Source: Rufibacter psychrotolerans (GTDB taxonomy: Bacteria > Bacteroidota > Bacteroidia > Cytophagales > Hymenobacteraceae). From it: a DNA stretch of 64,000 nucleotides. A model generated the notes under the pieces. The model worked only from the letters and a program-made list of their open reading frames with translations, was not told the origin of the DNA and searched no databases. The stretch lies in contig NZ_JAFFJV010000005.1 of NCBI RefSeq assembly GCF_016924645.1, forward strand, positions 62,001-126,000. Direction: 5' to 3'. The position numbers were made by a program, and so were the translations under genes. Positions 34,753 through 43,331 of this stretch are shown here, piece after piece; within the stretch, counting starts at the first letter, position 1, and each line of letters begins with the position of its first letter.

Positions 34753-36375
34753 CTATCGTTTTTCTTGAAGCGGCGGCTGCAGTTTTTTCTGGTACAGGCG
34801 TATCACCACCTGGCCTTGTTTAAGCTCGTGCAGCACCACCCAGTCTTTTTCCAGCGCCTCCAGTTCTTGGTCGGTGAAGCCGTTGAACACGTTGGAGTAG
34901 AAGATGTACGACTGGGCCGCTAGGTCTTTGGGCGCGAACTGGCGGCGGTCCTGGGTCAGGTCGGTGTCAGCGGGAGCGGCTAGATTAGGGAAATCACTGC
35001 CTACCTGCTGCCACGGAATTTGCCGGTGGTCCAGGTAATCCATCATCTGGTGCCGCAGGCTGAAGTACGGCAGGTGGGCCAGCGTGGCATCCCAGCCTTT
35101 GGCCACTTTCTGCGGGTACAGCCAGAAATGCCCGCTCACCAGACTAGTCAGCAGGAATGCGTAAACCGTTAGGCGCAACGGCTGGCTGCCCACGTGCAGC
35201 AGTAGATGGGCCGTCAGCAAGCCCAGCAGCACGTACACCACCAGCCAGTACCGGTGCCCGATGGGGTTGGCAAACCATACCAAGACTGCACCCAGGGTGA
35301 GCAAAGGCACCAGCAGGAGCAGCAGCAGTTCCCTGGTGGCCGGGGAAAGGCCTCTCCTGCCCTGCCACACCAGCCAGCCCGCGGTGAGCCAAAGGGCTAC
35401 GCGCCCGTAGTCCAGGAGGCGCCAAGCTATCAGGCCCAGATTGCGTAAGAATCCTGTGGGCGAGACCAGGCCGGCATACGCGCCCCAGTCCGAACTGCGG
35501 GAGTATCCTACCCACCCAAAATGCTGGTAATGCAGCAACAGCCAGCCCAAGAGCACCAGCCCAGCTGGCAGGTACGGGCCCACCATCTTTCCAATTTGCG
35601 GCCAGCTAAACCGGTGGGGGGAGCGCCATACTAGCAAGGCCTGCGTGCAGAACACCGCCACCAGCAAGATCTGGCTTCTGGGCGTATGCAGGGCCATGAA
35701 CACCAGGGCCACGCTGAGCAGTACCGGCCGCTGCTGTAGCAGGGCATTGAGGCAGAGCAGGTACAGAAACAGCAGCACAAGGTCTGGGGCCACCTGCGCG
35801 CTCTGGGCCAGCAAGGTAGGGTCCAGGAAAACCAGCAGCATGCCTAATACTACCCAGTTTGACGGTAAGTAGCGTTTGGCCAGCAGATACACCTGCCAGA
35901 CAATGCCCACCAGGAAAGGGAGCATGAGAAAATGGCTTACCGGCACGGTTTTCCCCAGCAGGAGCCACCCGGCGGCCAGGTACATGCCAAACAAGGGCGG
36001 GTAACCAGCCAGGGCCTCGGGCACGAACAGGGTAGAAAAGCGGGTCTGGTAGTACCATTGGCCGTATTTGGAAGCCAGCAGGATGCTGTCCCAAAAAAAG
36101 CCGTTGTCCCGCACGTACCACGTCAGCACGGCCAGCAGCACCATAAAAGGCGCCACCACGGGCAAGGCTTGACGGATGGAAGCGTAGGGCATTCTAAGGG
36201 TTCTATTACGGGAGAAAAGAAGGTTAAAAGCATATTGCGCCAAAACCACCCCTGCAAAGAACAGCATTTGCACCAGAAAAACCCACCGTGCCCTGGGCTT
36301 ATCTTTTAGCCAGAAAGTAATGCTGTGAAGTGACTCCTTGGGCTCTGCCGCCAGCATCTGCCAGGGCTTTTTCAA
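34753..36375 (-). CDS. polytopic membrane protein, GT39/ArnT-like
   Basis: This is a 540-residue protein with about eleven or twelve membrane helices. The first external loop holds WDSILLASKYGQWYYQ and GYPPLFGMYLAAGWLLLGK, a pattern seen in lipid-linked sugar glycosyltransferases of the C superfamily (GT39/ArnT type). The last 100 residues form a soluble tail (FPNLAAPADTDL, YIFYSNVFNGFTDQ). The sugar and acceptor are unknown. The gene stands alone. Confidence 0.72.
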   Translation of the reverse strand: MKKPWQMLAAEPKESLHSITFWLKDKPRARWVFLVQMLFFAGVVLAQYAFNLLFSRNRTLRMPYASIRQALPVVAPFMVLLAVLTWYVRDNGFFWDSILLASKYGQWYYQTRFSTLFVPEALAGYPPLFGMYLAAGWLLLGKTVPVSHFLMLPFLVGIVWQVYLLAKRYLPSNWVVLGMLLVFLDPTLLAQSAQVAPDLVLLFLYLLCLNALLQQRPVLLSVALVFMALHTPRSQILLVAVFCTQALLVWRSPHRFSWPQIGKMVGPYLPAGLVLLGWLLLHYQHFGWVGYSRSSDWGAYAGLVSPTGFLRNLGLIAWRLLDYGRVALWLTAGWLVWQGRRGLSPATRELLLLLLVPLLTLGAVLVWFANPIGHRYWLVVYVLLGLLTAHLLLHVGSQPLRLTVYAFLLTSLVSGHFWLYPQKVAKGWDATLAHLPYFSLRHQMMDYLDHRQIPWQQVGSDFPNLAAPADTDLTQDRRQFAPKDLAAQSYIFYSNVFNGFTDQELEALEKDWVVLHELKQGQVVIRLYQKKLQPPLQEKR

Positions 36376-36392
36376 TTAGGAGACCTTCTGTA

Positions 36393-36426
36393 TCTGGCCT
36401 GTTTTCTGAAAAATGGCCCCAAAACG
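36393..36426. repeat. palindromic element
   Basis: CTGGCCTGTTTTC and GAAAAATGGCCCC-AAAACG form the inner and outer arms. It is in the region upstream of the GT39-like gene, one of the few copies away from a stop codon. Confidence 0.58.
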
Positions 36427-36670
36427 TAGCACCAGCAGACACGGGTGCCCAAAAAAGCTTGTCAGGCCACAAGAAAAGAAAGAGCGTTAGCCAAGTTCAG
36501 CGTTTTGGAAGTACATAGGCCAAGGCTACTGCAGGCAAAATTGGGTGGGTACAGGATGATCTGCTGCGCACGGAGGCTTATCCTCCACAGACCGCGTCAA
36601 TCAGGAAACAAGCGTGCAGCAATGACTTTTGGGCAGGAGAAAACTGATGCCCTGGCAGGAAGCGCTGCAA

Positions 36671-38158
36671 TCATGCGGTAACGGTAGCGGAGGCAGCGGG
36701 CACCAGATCAGTGGCAATCTTGGCCGAAAGCAGGCACAATGGAATTCCGCCGCCCGGGTGCACGCTGCCGCCCACAAAGTACAGGCCCTTTAGCTTGCCG
36801 GAGAAGTTAGGGTGCCGCAGGAAAGCCGCCATGCGGTTGTTGGAGGAACTGCCGTACAGGGCCCCGGCAAAGGAAGACGTGTCGGCCTCAATGCCTTTGG
36901 GGTCCCAGACCCGTTCGGCGGTGATGAGCGGCGCTAGGTCTACCCCCAGGGCCTGGCTCACCTTGCGGAGCACGCTTTCCCGGGTTTTCTGGATAAGCGC
37001 CTCCCAGTCCTGGCCGGAGTTATGGGGCACGTTCACCATCACAAACCAGTTTTCATGCCCATCCGGCGCGTCAGAGGGCGTGTATTTAGAGGTAATGTTC
37101 ACGTACACCGTGGGATCATCGGCAACGGTCTCCTTCCGGAAGATGTGCTCAAATTCCCGTTTATAGTCCTGGCTGAAGAAAATGTTATGCAGGTCCAGCT
37201 CGGGGAACTGGCGCGCCATGCCCCAATAGTAAATGAGGGCCGAACTGCTGCGCGGCTGCCGCAAGGTGGTCTCGGGGGCGGGTTGGTGGGGCAGGAGTTT
37301 GCGGTAGGTAGGCACCACATCCATGTTGCTCACCACGGTTTCTGCCTCGTACACGCCCTGTGCGGTGCGTACCCCGGTGGCGCGGCTCCCCTGGGTAAGG
37401 ATTTCCTGCACCGGTTCCCGGTACCTAAAGGTCACCCCCAACTCCTCGCCCAGCTTCACCAGGCTTTCGGCAATGGCGTAGATGCCCCCCTCGGGGTAAA
37501 AGGCGCCAATGTTGAACTCCAGGTGCGGGATAAGGTTGAGCGTGCCGGGGGCCTGGTAGGGGTCTGAGCCGTTGTAGGTGGCATAGCGGTCCAGTAACTG
37601 CACCAGCCTGGGGTCTGTGAACGCCCGGGCATTGGCCGCGTGCATGGTGGTGGTAAGGCCCAGCTCGGGCAGGGCTGGCAGGGTTTTCAGCACATCGGCG
37701 CTGAGGTAGGTATCCAGTTTGTGCAGCGACTTGTGCAGGAAAGTATGGGCCGTGGCGTGGTACAGACGGGCTACTTTCTGCAGGTGCTGCTGCAATTGCT
37801 GTTGCGGGACGCCCAGTTTGCGCTCCACCTCCTGGGCGAACTCCTGGGCCGAGGCGTGGGCGGTGAGGCGGGTGCCGTCTGGCCAGAAATACTGCGTGAC
37901 AATGGGCAGGCGCTGGTACCGGAAGTGGTCCTGCGGGGTACGCCCGGCCAGGGAAAAGAGCTCGTCTACCAGGTGGGGCAGCGTGAACAGCGAGGGCCCG
38001 GCATCAAAGCGGTAGCCGCCGGGCAGCGTGAACTGCGTCATCTTGCCGCCAAAGGAGGCATTGGCCTCCAGAACCGTCACCTTATAGCCTTTCACGGCCA
38101 ACCTGATGGCCGCCGCTATGCCGCCAATGCCCGAACCGATTACTACTGCTTTTGCCAT
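36671..38158 (-). CDS. CrtI/CrtD-type carotenoid desaturase
   Basis: This is a 495-residue FAD enzyme. The dinucleotide fold is at the N-terminus, VVIGSGIGGIAAAIRLAVKG, followed by EANASFGGKMTQF and RFDAGPSLFTLP. The C-terminal flavin block is LYFVGGSVHPGGGIPLCLLS. This ending and the sequence near GALYGSS suggest a CrtD-type 1-hydroxycarotenoid 3,4-desaturase, used for red carotenoids of Cytophagales, but a phytoene desaturase is not excluded. No other crt enzyme is nearby. An SRPBCC gene lies upstream in the same direction. Confidence 0.85.
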   Translation of the reverse strand: MAKAVVIGSGIGGIAAAIRLAVKGYKVTVLEANASFGGKMTQFTLPGGYRFDAGPSLFTLPHLVDELFSLAGRTPQDHFRYQRLPIVTQYFWPDGTRLTAHASAQEFAQEVERKLGVPQQQLQQHLQKVARLYHATAHTFLHKSLHKLDTYLSADVLKTLPALPELGLTTTMHAANARAFTDPRLVQLLDRYATYNGSDPYQAPGTLNLIPHLEFNIGAFYPEGGIYAIAESLVKLGEELGVTFRYREPVQEILTQGSRATGVRTAQGVYEAETVVSNMDVVPTYRKLLPHQPAPETTLRQPRSSSALIYYWGMARQFPELDLHNIFFSQDYKREFEHIFRKETVADDPTVYVNITSKYTPSDAPDGHENWFVMVNVPHNSGQDWEALIQKTRESVLRKVSQALGVDLAPLITAERVWDPKGIEADTSSFAGALYGSSSNNRMAAFLRHPNFSGKLKGLYFVGGSVHPGGGIPLCLLSAKIATDLVPAASATVTA

Positions 38159-38240
38159 AGTGCCAATCTACGCAGTTTCCTGCTTTTTCTGGAGATAACT
38201 TGTTCCACGGGTAAAGGTTTACCGAAGGGTAGACTCAAAG

Positions 38241-38282
38241 CTCCTGTTTCAAGCCGGTTTTCGGGAAAATGGGCCTAAAACG
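38241..38282. repeat. palindromic 3'-end element abutting a stop codon
   Basis: CTCCTGTTTCAAGCCGG and GGGAAAATGGGCC-TAAAACG form the arms. The right edge touches the stop codon of the SRPBCC gene at 38283. Confidence 0.65.
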
Positions 38283-38726
38283 CTATTTCACCCGCCCGAA
38301 GATCTGGCGGTACACCGGTCCCCTGGCCCAAAACTGGGCCCAGAAGATAGGATACAGCAACCAGTCCAGCAGCAGGGAGCCGGTGCGGTACTCAATCAGT
38401 TCATGGATGGTGCTGTGCGTGCCCTCATGGGTGATGAGGTGTTTGTGCCGCCAGAAGGTAAGCGGGGCCGGCAGCTCCTGCCCTTCGTCCACGAACCAGG
38501 CCTCTTGGGGGGTAACCTGCCGCTCGGTGATCAGACTGGTCCACCGCCGCCTGATAAAGCCAGCCTGCAGTTCCACCTCTACCCTGTCGCCGGGGGAGCT
38601 GCCATCGAAACGTAAAATTTTTAGCCGGGGGAATGGGGGTGAAAGGGCCTTGAACAGGTCTACTGTAAAACCGTCTAAGACGGCCTTATACGGCTGGGCC
38701 ACGGAGGTCTTGAGGTGGAGTTTCAT
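38283..38726 (-). CDS. SRPBCC (START-like) family protein
   Basis: This is a 147-residue lipid/ligand-binding fold with the pattern of SRPBCC proteins next to carotenoid genes: PPFPRLKILRFDGSSPGD, FVDEGQELPAPLTFW, HKHLITHEG. The C-terminus is amphipathic and aromatic (LLLDWLLYPIFWAQFWARG). It likely binds a hydrophobic molecule. The shared direction and position before the CrtD-type gene suggest, by inference, a role in carotenoid or membrane lipid handling. The gap to that gene is 124 bp. Confidence 0.75.
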   Translation of the reverse strand: MKLHLKTSVAQPYKAVLDGFTVDLFKALSPPFPRLKILRFDGSSPGDRVEVELQAGFIRRRWTSLITERQVTPQEAWFVDEGQELPAPLTFWRHKHLITHEGTHSTIHELIEYRTGSLLLDWLLYPIFWAQFWARGPVYRQIFGRVK

Positions 38727-38832
38727 GCAGGCAGAAGGGCTAAAGGTAGTACCCTCTTCTTCGCTGAAAAGTTATCCGCCAGATGTCCTTCCCGCCAGGG
38801 TTTTGCAGTAAAATCTAGAATTTAGCCTTAAA

Positions 38833-39531
38833 ATGAAGCGAGCGTTCCTGCTGTTAGTAGCTACGGCACTGTTGGGGTTGGGCAGCTGTAACCAATCAAG
38901 GAATATTTACACCAGCCGGGCGTTTCCGGCGGCGGCCAAACACCATAAAACCATTGCCATTCTGCCCTTTGATGTGCAGGTGGGGCTACGCCCTAACCAG
39001 ATGAGCCGTTTATCGCCCGAGCAGCTGTATGACCTGGAGCTCAAGCACGGGCGGGCGGTGCAGAGCGCGTTTCAGATCCATTTCCTGAACAAAGTTAACC
39101 GCGACCGCGAGAAAGTAGCCGTGCAGGATGTGAACGTGACCAACGCCATCCTGAAGGAGAAAGACCTGCAGCCCGAGGAATTGCAGGCGATTCCGCCCGC
39201 CGAGCTGGCGCAGATGCTGGGCGTAGACGCCGTGCTGGTGGGTTCGCTCTCCACGCACAAACCTCTGTCCAACGCCGTGGCTGCGGCCCTGCTGGTGTAT
39301 AACTTCCTGTACACGCCGTACCTGGGCGGCGGCGGACCCACCAACTCGGGCAACGCCATGATCAAGCTCTATGACGGCGCCTCGGGGGAGTTGCTGTGGA
39401 GCTACGAAAAAGGACTTTCCAGGGGGCTGGGCAGCGATACCCACCATATTGTGAAAGCCATTACCCGCAAAGCCACCAAAAAGCTTCCTTACGCTAAGCT
39501 GAAAGTGGCAGACGCCCCGCAAAGCATCTGA
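38833..39531 (+). CDS. hypothetical lipoprotein, member 1 of a tandem pair
   Basis: This is a 232-residue protein with lipoprotein signal LLLVATALLGLGSC. It has a CsgG/GNA1162-like pattern: HHKTIAILPFDVQVGLRPNQ, then AVQSAFQIHFL, ELAQMLGVDAVLVGSLST and MIKLYDGASGELLWSYEK. It is clearly paralogous to the protein encoded at 39767-40426 (KTIAILPFD, GLRPNQ, GLSRGLGSDT). Proteins of this kind are thought to support envelope assembly, but the exact role is unknown. The likely start is the first ATG. Confidence 0.72.
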   Translation: MKRAFLLLVATALLGLGSCNQSRNIYTSRAFPAAAKHHKTIAILPFDVQVGLRPNQMSRLSPEQLYDLELKHGRAVQSAFQIHFLNKVNRDREKVAVQDVNVTNAILKEKDLQPEELQAIPPAELAQMLGVDAVLVGSLSTHKPLSNAVAAALLVYNFLYTPYLGGGGPTNSGNAMIKLYDGASGELLWSYEKGLSRGLGSDTHHIVKAITRKATKKLPYAKLKVADAPQSI

Positions 39532-39766
39532 CCCCAACGGCTTAGAACTGGCGGTTGGTGGTTTATCATTCTGCCGGTTGAAGTCTGACGTGGAGGACTG
39601 CTCTGTGACCCTAAACCTGCCAAGTAGGGCAAGATTGGCTAGACTTTATTTGAGCCAGGTTGTAATAGATGAGGACTTGATTGAATTACACTAATAAATT
39701 TTATAACTTATACAGCCTTCTTGGTTTGTGCTATCTTATTGTTCACCCTTCAAAATAACCTCTTCT

Positions 39767-40426
39767 ATGAAACGTACTTCAATAGTATTCGCGCTGTTTG
39801 CGCTGTTCCTGAGCGTTGGAGCCTTTGCCCAGACCCGGGAAATTTACACCAACCCTGCCTTTGCCACGCTGGCCAAGCAGCACAAGACCATTGCCATCCT
39901 GCCTTTTGACGCCACCATTGGGCTAAGACCTAACCAGGCGAAGAACTTGACCCCCGAGCGGATCAAGGAAATGGAGAAAAACGAGGGCCTGGCGGTGCAG
40001 AGCGCCCTGCAAACCTACTTCCTGAAGGTGAGCAGCAAAGATGACTACACCGTTTCTTTCCAGGATGCGGCCACCACCAACGCTTTGCTGCTGAAGAATA
40101 ACATCAACTCAGAGAACATCAAAGGCTTTACCCCTGCCGAGCTGGCCAAGGTGTTGGGAGTAGACGGTATCATCACCGGCACCTTCAGCACCGATAAACC
40201 CATGTCAGACGGAGCCTCTCTGGCCTTGGGCTTAGTGGTAGGTTTCTACGGCGCTACCAATTCCGGTAAAACGGCCATCAATATTTATGACGGTACTTCC
40301 GGTGAGTTGCTCTGGAAATATGAGAAAAGCTTGTCAAGGGGCTTAGGCAGTGATACCAACACCATCATCACTACCATCATGCGCAAAGCCTCTAAGAAAT
40401 TCCCGTACGCGAAATTGAACTCCTAA
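39767..40426 (+). CDS. hypothetical exported protein, member 2 of a tandem pair
   Basis: This is a 219-residue paralogue of the preceding lipoprotein. The ATG at 39767 gives a cleavable signal (IVFALFALFLSVGAFAQ) with no lipobox cysteine, so this copy is soluble in the periplasm whereas the first is anchored. Shared blocks are KTIAILPFDATIGLRPNQ, ELAKVLGVDGIITGTFST and YEKSLSRGLGSDT. A 235-bp gap with AT-rich sequence separates the pair, so each may have its own promoter. Confidence 0.75.
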   Translation: MKRTSIVFALFALFLSVGAFAQTREIYTNPAFATLAKQHKTIAILPFDATIGLRPNQAKNLTPERIKEMEKNEGLAVQSALQTYFLKVSSKDDYTVSFQDAATTNALLLKNNINSENIKGFTPAELAKVLGVDGIITGTFSTDKPMSDGASLALGLVVGFYGATNSGKTAINIYDGTSGELLWKYEKSLSRGLGSDTNTIITTIMRKASKKFPYAKLNS

Positions 40427-40481
40427 GCACTAGTAAGGCTAAGCGGTAGGCCAGCTTGAGAAAGCCCTACCTGGCTTGTAG

Positions 40482-40525
40482 AACAGAACGGAGTACTACC
40501 GACAAAGTAGTACTCCGTTCTGTTT
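40482..40525. terminator. strong hairpin with a 17-bp perfect stem
   Basis: ACAGAACGGAGTACTAC pairs perfectly with GTAGTACTCCGTTCTGT, followed by TTTT. It lies 56 bp after the paralogue 2 stop and 31 bp beyond the 3' end of the broken gene on the other strand. Confidence 0.85.
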
Positions 40526-40555
40526 TGCGGCAGAATCCCTTCAACTGCTAATGGG

Positions 40556-40939
40556 TTAACTTACTTCTGCTTGAAAGAAAAACTCCTTGGTGTACGGGTG
40601 GTACTCGGACTGGGTAATGCCCTGCACCTATGAAAGGTTATGCGGCTGCGTGGACTTCTCTCTGTATGCCTGGTCTACCCTGTAGTTCATGGGGGTGTCT
40701 TGCAACGGTTTGCTGGTGACTGAGACTATCTTCTCACCGAACTTCAGTTCGCCCCTACCCTGTTCTAAAAAGGCGGTAAACCAGTCTTGTTGCTCTTGTT
40801 CCAGCTTCTGTCAAGCACCCGTCCAGCTACGGCTACCATCCAGATGGTGAGAACTGCTCTTTTCCTCAATGAGCGTGTGTATCTTCACGTAATCGGGGAG
40901 ATCGCTGGAGAATGGGGTAGGCTTTTCAAGCTGAATCAT
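40556..40939 (-). pseudogene. broken gene of 127 codons with two in-frame stops
   Basis: The minus-strand frame from ATG 40939 to TAA 40556 keeps a protein-like sequence but for two nonsense codons: TGA at codon 43 (40811-40813) and TAG at codon 104 (40628-40630). It reads MIQLEKPTPFSSDLPDYVK, then after the first stop QKLEQEQQDWFTAFLEQ and ELKFGEKIVSVTSKPLQD, and after the second VQGITQSEYHPYTKEFFF. There is no frameshift, so the decay looks recent. The two stops fit single changes from CAG/CAA or TGG. I do not recognise the family. Two different stop codons make recoding unlikely. Confidence 0.65.
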
Positions 40940-41087
40940 ATGGGTTACAGGTTAGCGGGAAAGGTGCAAGCGACTGGTATCATTCAAGGAGAACGGATTA
41001 GAGCCCGATGGCACAACCGGATACACTGGTTACAAACTTGGCCGTTCGTTGTCTTTGCAAGGCTTACAGTACATATTTTAGTAAATG
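40940..41087. other. spacer in the accessory patch
   Basis: No gene is seen. A plus-strand frame spanning 40787-41119 is a shadow of this region and of the broken gene. Low-GC ends flank a middle with GCAAGCGAC-like and GGTTACA/GTTAGCG motifs that echo the next spacer (41622-41704). Confidence 0.4.
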
Positions 41088-41621
41088 CTATTTATTTCTT
41101 CTTTGGTGTAAATACATAGGGAAAAACAATATGGTCGCTAAAGCCCCGATTAGTGCTAATCCTTCTGCATTCCTCTGTCTGGAGCTCAGTTCAAACAATG
41201 TTTTGCCATGATATTCTACCTGATAGATATCAGATTGCCTTCCAAAACCCAGAAGGGTTTGTAGCCAGTTTCTGTAGTAGACGGTTACAGAGTCGCCGAC
41301 TGTTAATTTTCCGGCTACCTCTCCAATAAAGAAGTTATCTGTGAGCCTAAAGTGTTCAGGGGAGTTGTGGAGTTTTAAATGTAACTCTTGTTCTCTTCCC
41401 TTATAGAAGGGCTTATTAATTGTCCTGGTAGTTACCACTTCATTGTATTCTACCTTTCCCGTAATCTCATTGAGGTCGGTCACTCTATAGTTCATTTCAA
41501 TGATGTTGCCTATTGTTATCCAGGCAAATAGAAGGGTAACCGGAAGAAGAAAGTACTTCCGAAAGAAATGGAGGTTTGGTAAGTCTATGAAGTCTTTAAA
41601 AAACTGCTTTATGTAGTTCAT
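41088..41621 (-). CDS. hypothetical membrane protein with an external domain, DUF3592-like layout
   Basis: This is a 177-residue protein with a helix near the start (YFLLPVTLLFAWITIGNII), an external beta-rich domain, and a second helix near the end (ALIGALATILFFPMYLH). The middle resembles DUF3592-type domains in layout only (VGDSVTVYYRNW). It is more AT-rich than the neighbouring housekeeping genes, consistent with recent arrival. It is the first of three unknown minus-strand envelope genes. Confidence 0.7.
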   Translation of the reverse strand: MNYIKQFFKDFIDLPNLHFFRKYFLLPVTLLFAWITIGNIIEMNYRVTDLNEITGKVEYNEVVTTRTINKPFYKGREQELHLKLHNSPEHFRLTDNFFIGEVAGKLTVGDSVTVYYRNWLQTLLGFGRQSDIYQVEYHGKTLFELSSRQRNAEGLALIGALATILFFPMYLHQRRNK

Positions 41622-41704
41622 TTGATTGCGTCAACGGACTTGCGTAAGCGACATGCGAGGTCGCCGGCCGTGGCATGATGTTTACACGTGGTTAGTTACT
41701 GTTT
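41622..41704. other. GC-rich structured spacer, possible recombination site
   Basis: The spacer between two AT-rich genes is itself GC-rich and has nested inverted parts. On the plus strand GCATG and CATGC flank a core with GGTCGCCGGCC. Flanks carry GTCAACG and GGTTAGTTAC. This recalls cassette-associated attC-like sites, but the core motifs match the integron consensus poorly. Confidence 0.3.
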
Positions 41705-42409
41705 TTATTTCTCCCAAAACACCTTCTTCTCCTGAAGCGACAATGGCGAAATTTTCTTTACAGGAGTCAAGTCGTACCTAGTTGTGCCAACATGTGGTAA
41801 GTCCGATGTAAACGTTCCATCTGGATTTTTATAAACAAAGTCCATGCTCTTATGCAGTCTTGTTGAAACCTCAATATGATTTATTGTATCAGATTTTACT
41901 TTGATATATGTTCCTCCTAATGGGAAAGAGATTATCCTTCTTCCCTTTGCTTCTGAGACCAGTCTAATCCAGATTGAGTCCTGGGTGATAGAAACTGAAT
42001 CAAAATCAGAAATCACGCGGCCTCCAGAATTAGATTTGTAGTTGATACTTTTTACGATGAAATCCCCGACTCTATAATGTTCTGTCTTAATAGGTAGTGT
42101 GTCTTTAGGCTGCTGTAACTCTGACCTGAAATTAAATACGAGAAGTGTGTCGTCTGAAAGCCATTCGGCAATTGCTCCATCTACGCGTGTCCCTTTGCCT
42201 TCTTCAAAGGTTTCGCTGATGCTAAATACTTCTGTCGCTGAAATGTCTGAACTGAAAGCCATGGGACCGAATCTGGCGTAATCGTATATAACATATTTGC
42301 CACTAGGGGTAACCTGTTTCCCAAACCTGTAGTATTCAAATTTCTCTTTCTCACTGCTGCATGAGTAAAAAAGCAATTCAATAAGAAATAGCGGAAATAA
42401 TCTTAACAT
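41705..42409 (-). CDS. hypothetical lipoprotein
   Basis: This is a 234-residue lipoprotein with signal LFPLFLIELLFYSC. The rest is beta-rich and soluble (VTPSGKYVIYDYARFG, VDGAIAEWLSDDTLLVFNF). I recognise no named domain. The lower GC content is like its neighbours in this patch. Confidence 0.68.
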   Translation of the reverse strand: MLRLFPLFLIELLFYSCSSEKEKFEYYRFGKQVTPSGKYVIYDYARFGPMAFSSDISATEVFSISETFEEGKGTRVDGAIAEWLSDDTLLVFNFRSELQQPKDTLPIKTEHYRVGDFIVKSINYKSNSGGRVISDFDSVSITQDSIWIRLVSEAKGRRIISFPLGGTYIKVKSDTINHIEVSTRLHKSMDFVYKNPDGTFTSDLPHVGTTRYDLTPVKKISPLSLQEKKVFWEK

Positions 42410-42506
42410 GTTGTATTACAAATATCACCCAGCGGTATAGTACATGAAGCGTGCAAGGCCTCTGGTTGGAACATGACATTATGCACAATCTTGGGTTTAG
42501 TAGCTT

Positions 42507-43190
42507 TTATGGTTCGCTCGTGTAGTCTCTTCCCTTAATCTCCCTGTTCTTGCCTGACATATTCAAGGAAAGGGTCTCCTGTAGGTGTCTGTCGTAGCCT
42601 TTTACCTCTTCCCCTTTAATGCTTTCACCGTCAATTCTGGCTATGAAGACTGAATTCTGGAAAGAGTTGTCCTCCATGAGCGTTTTCTGGTACCACACTA
42701 TTCCCTTTACACCTTTCAGCGCCTCCCCGTAAAAAGCTCTGGCTTGATAGAGGAGTGAGTCCGATTGATAGTCTCTTTCCCTGCCAGGGTAGCCATACCT
42801 GTTTTCCCCGTTCCCAACGTTGAGTTGTCCGTGCCTTGGAGAGTGAAAATAGATGGCTGTGTTTGCGTCGCATTCATCGCAATTCCGGCCTGAGTAGATG
42901 AAGAACGGAGCTTCTTGGTCTATGTCTATCTGTCCGATGTATTCCAGGTTGACGAGTTCCGTGTCAAAGATAGGCCCTTCCTTGAACACCAGTTTTGTGC
43001 CGTCAACCTTATCAAAGGTCCATGTGTCATATAGAGGCTCCTCAGCTCTAGTCTGGATAGGCTTAACAGGTGTTACTACTGCATTTATTTCAGCGGAATT
43101 AGATGGTTCAGCTATTTCATTCCTTTGTGAGTCGCTTTTCTGGCTGCATGAGAACAAGAAGATGAAAAGAATGTAGAATAGCTTTTTCAT
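42507..43190 (-). CDS. hypothetical lipoprotein with a CxxC motif
   Basis: This is a 227-residue lipoprotein (KLFYILFIFLFSC) with a Ser/Asn-rich linker to about residue 50 and then a soluble domain (YDTWTFDKVDG, YSGRNCDECDAN, EVKGYDRHLQ). The CDEC pair and flanking acidic residues could bind a metal. No known family was recognised. It is the last of the three AT-rich minus-strand genes. Confidence 0.68.
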   Translation of the reverse strand: MKKLFYILFIFLFSCSQKSDSQRNEIAEPSNSAEINAVVTPVKPIQTRAEEPLYDTWTFDKVDGTKLVFKEGPIFDTELVNLEYIGQIDIDQEAPFFIYSGRNCDECDANTAIYFHSPRHGQLNVGNGENRYGYPGRERDYQSDSLLYQARAFYGEALKGVKGIVWYQKTLMEDNSFQNSVFIARIDGESIKGEEVKGYDRHLQETLSLNMSGKNREIKGRDYTSEP

Positions 43191-43290
43191 TTATGTTTCC
43201 TATTAAACCCAGCCGCAAAACAAACAGAACTCCTCCCAAGTCTCCACCACTCGGTTTACCTGCCTTGTATCTGGCGCACAATCTTTCCAG

Positions 43291-43327
43291 GCGTTTTTAG
43301 CCGGTTTCCGGGAAAACACGCCGAAAT
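43291..43327. repeat. palindromic 3'-end element
   Basis: GCGTTTTTAGCCGG and GGGAAAACACGCCG-AAATC form the arms. It lies 4 bp beyond the helicase stop. Confidence 0.6.
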
Positions 43328-43331
43328 CTGC

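Noticed and set aside
40556..40939. Recoding (selenocysteine or pyrrolysine) to explain the two stops
   Set aside because: The two stops are different codons and there is no SECIS-like structure or related machinery in view. Simple decay explains it.
40787..41119. 110-codon plus-strand frame
   Set aside because: It overlaps the broken gene on the other strand, which reads as more protein-like, and has no support of its own.
41622..41704. True integron attC site
   Set aside because: Flanking motifs do not fit GTTRRRY and RYYYAAC well and no integrase is in the window, so only a tentative note was kept.
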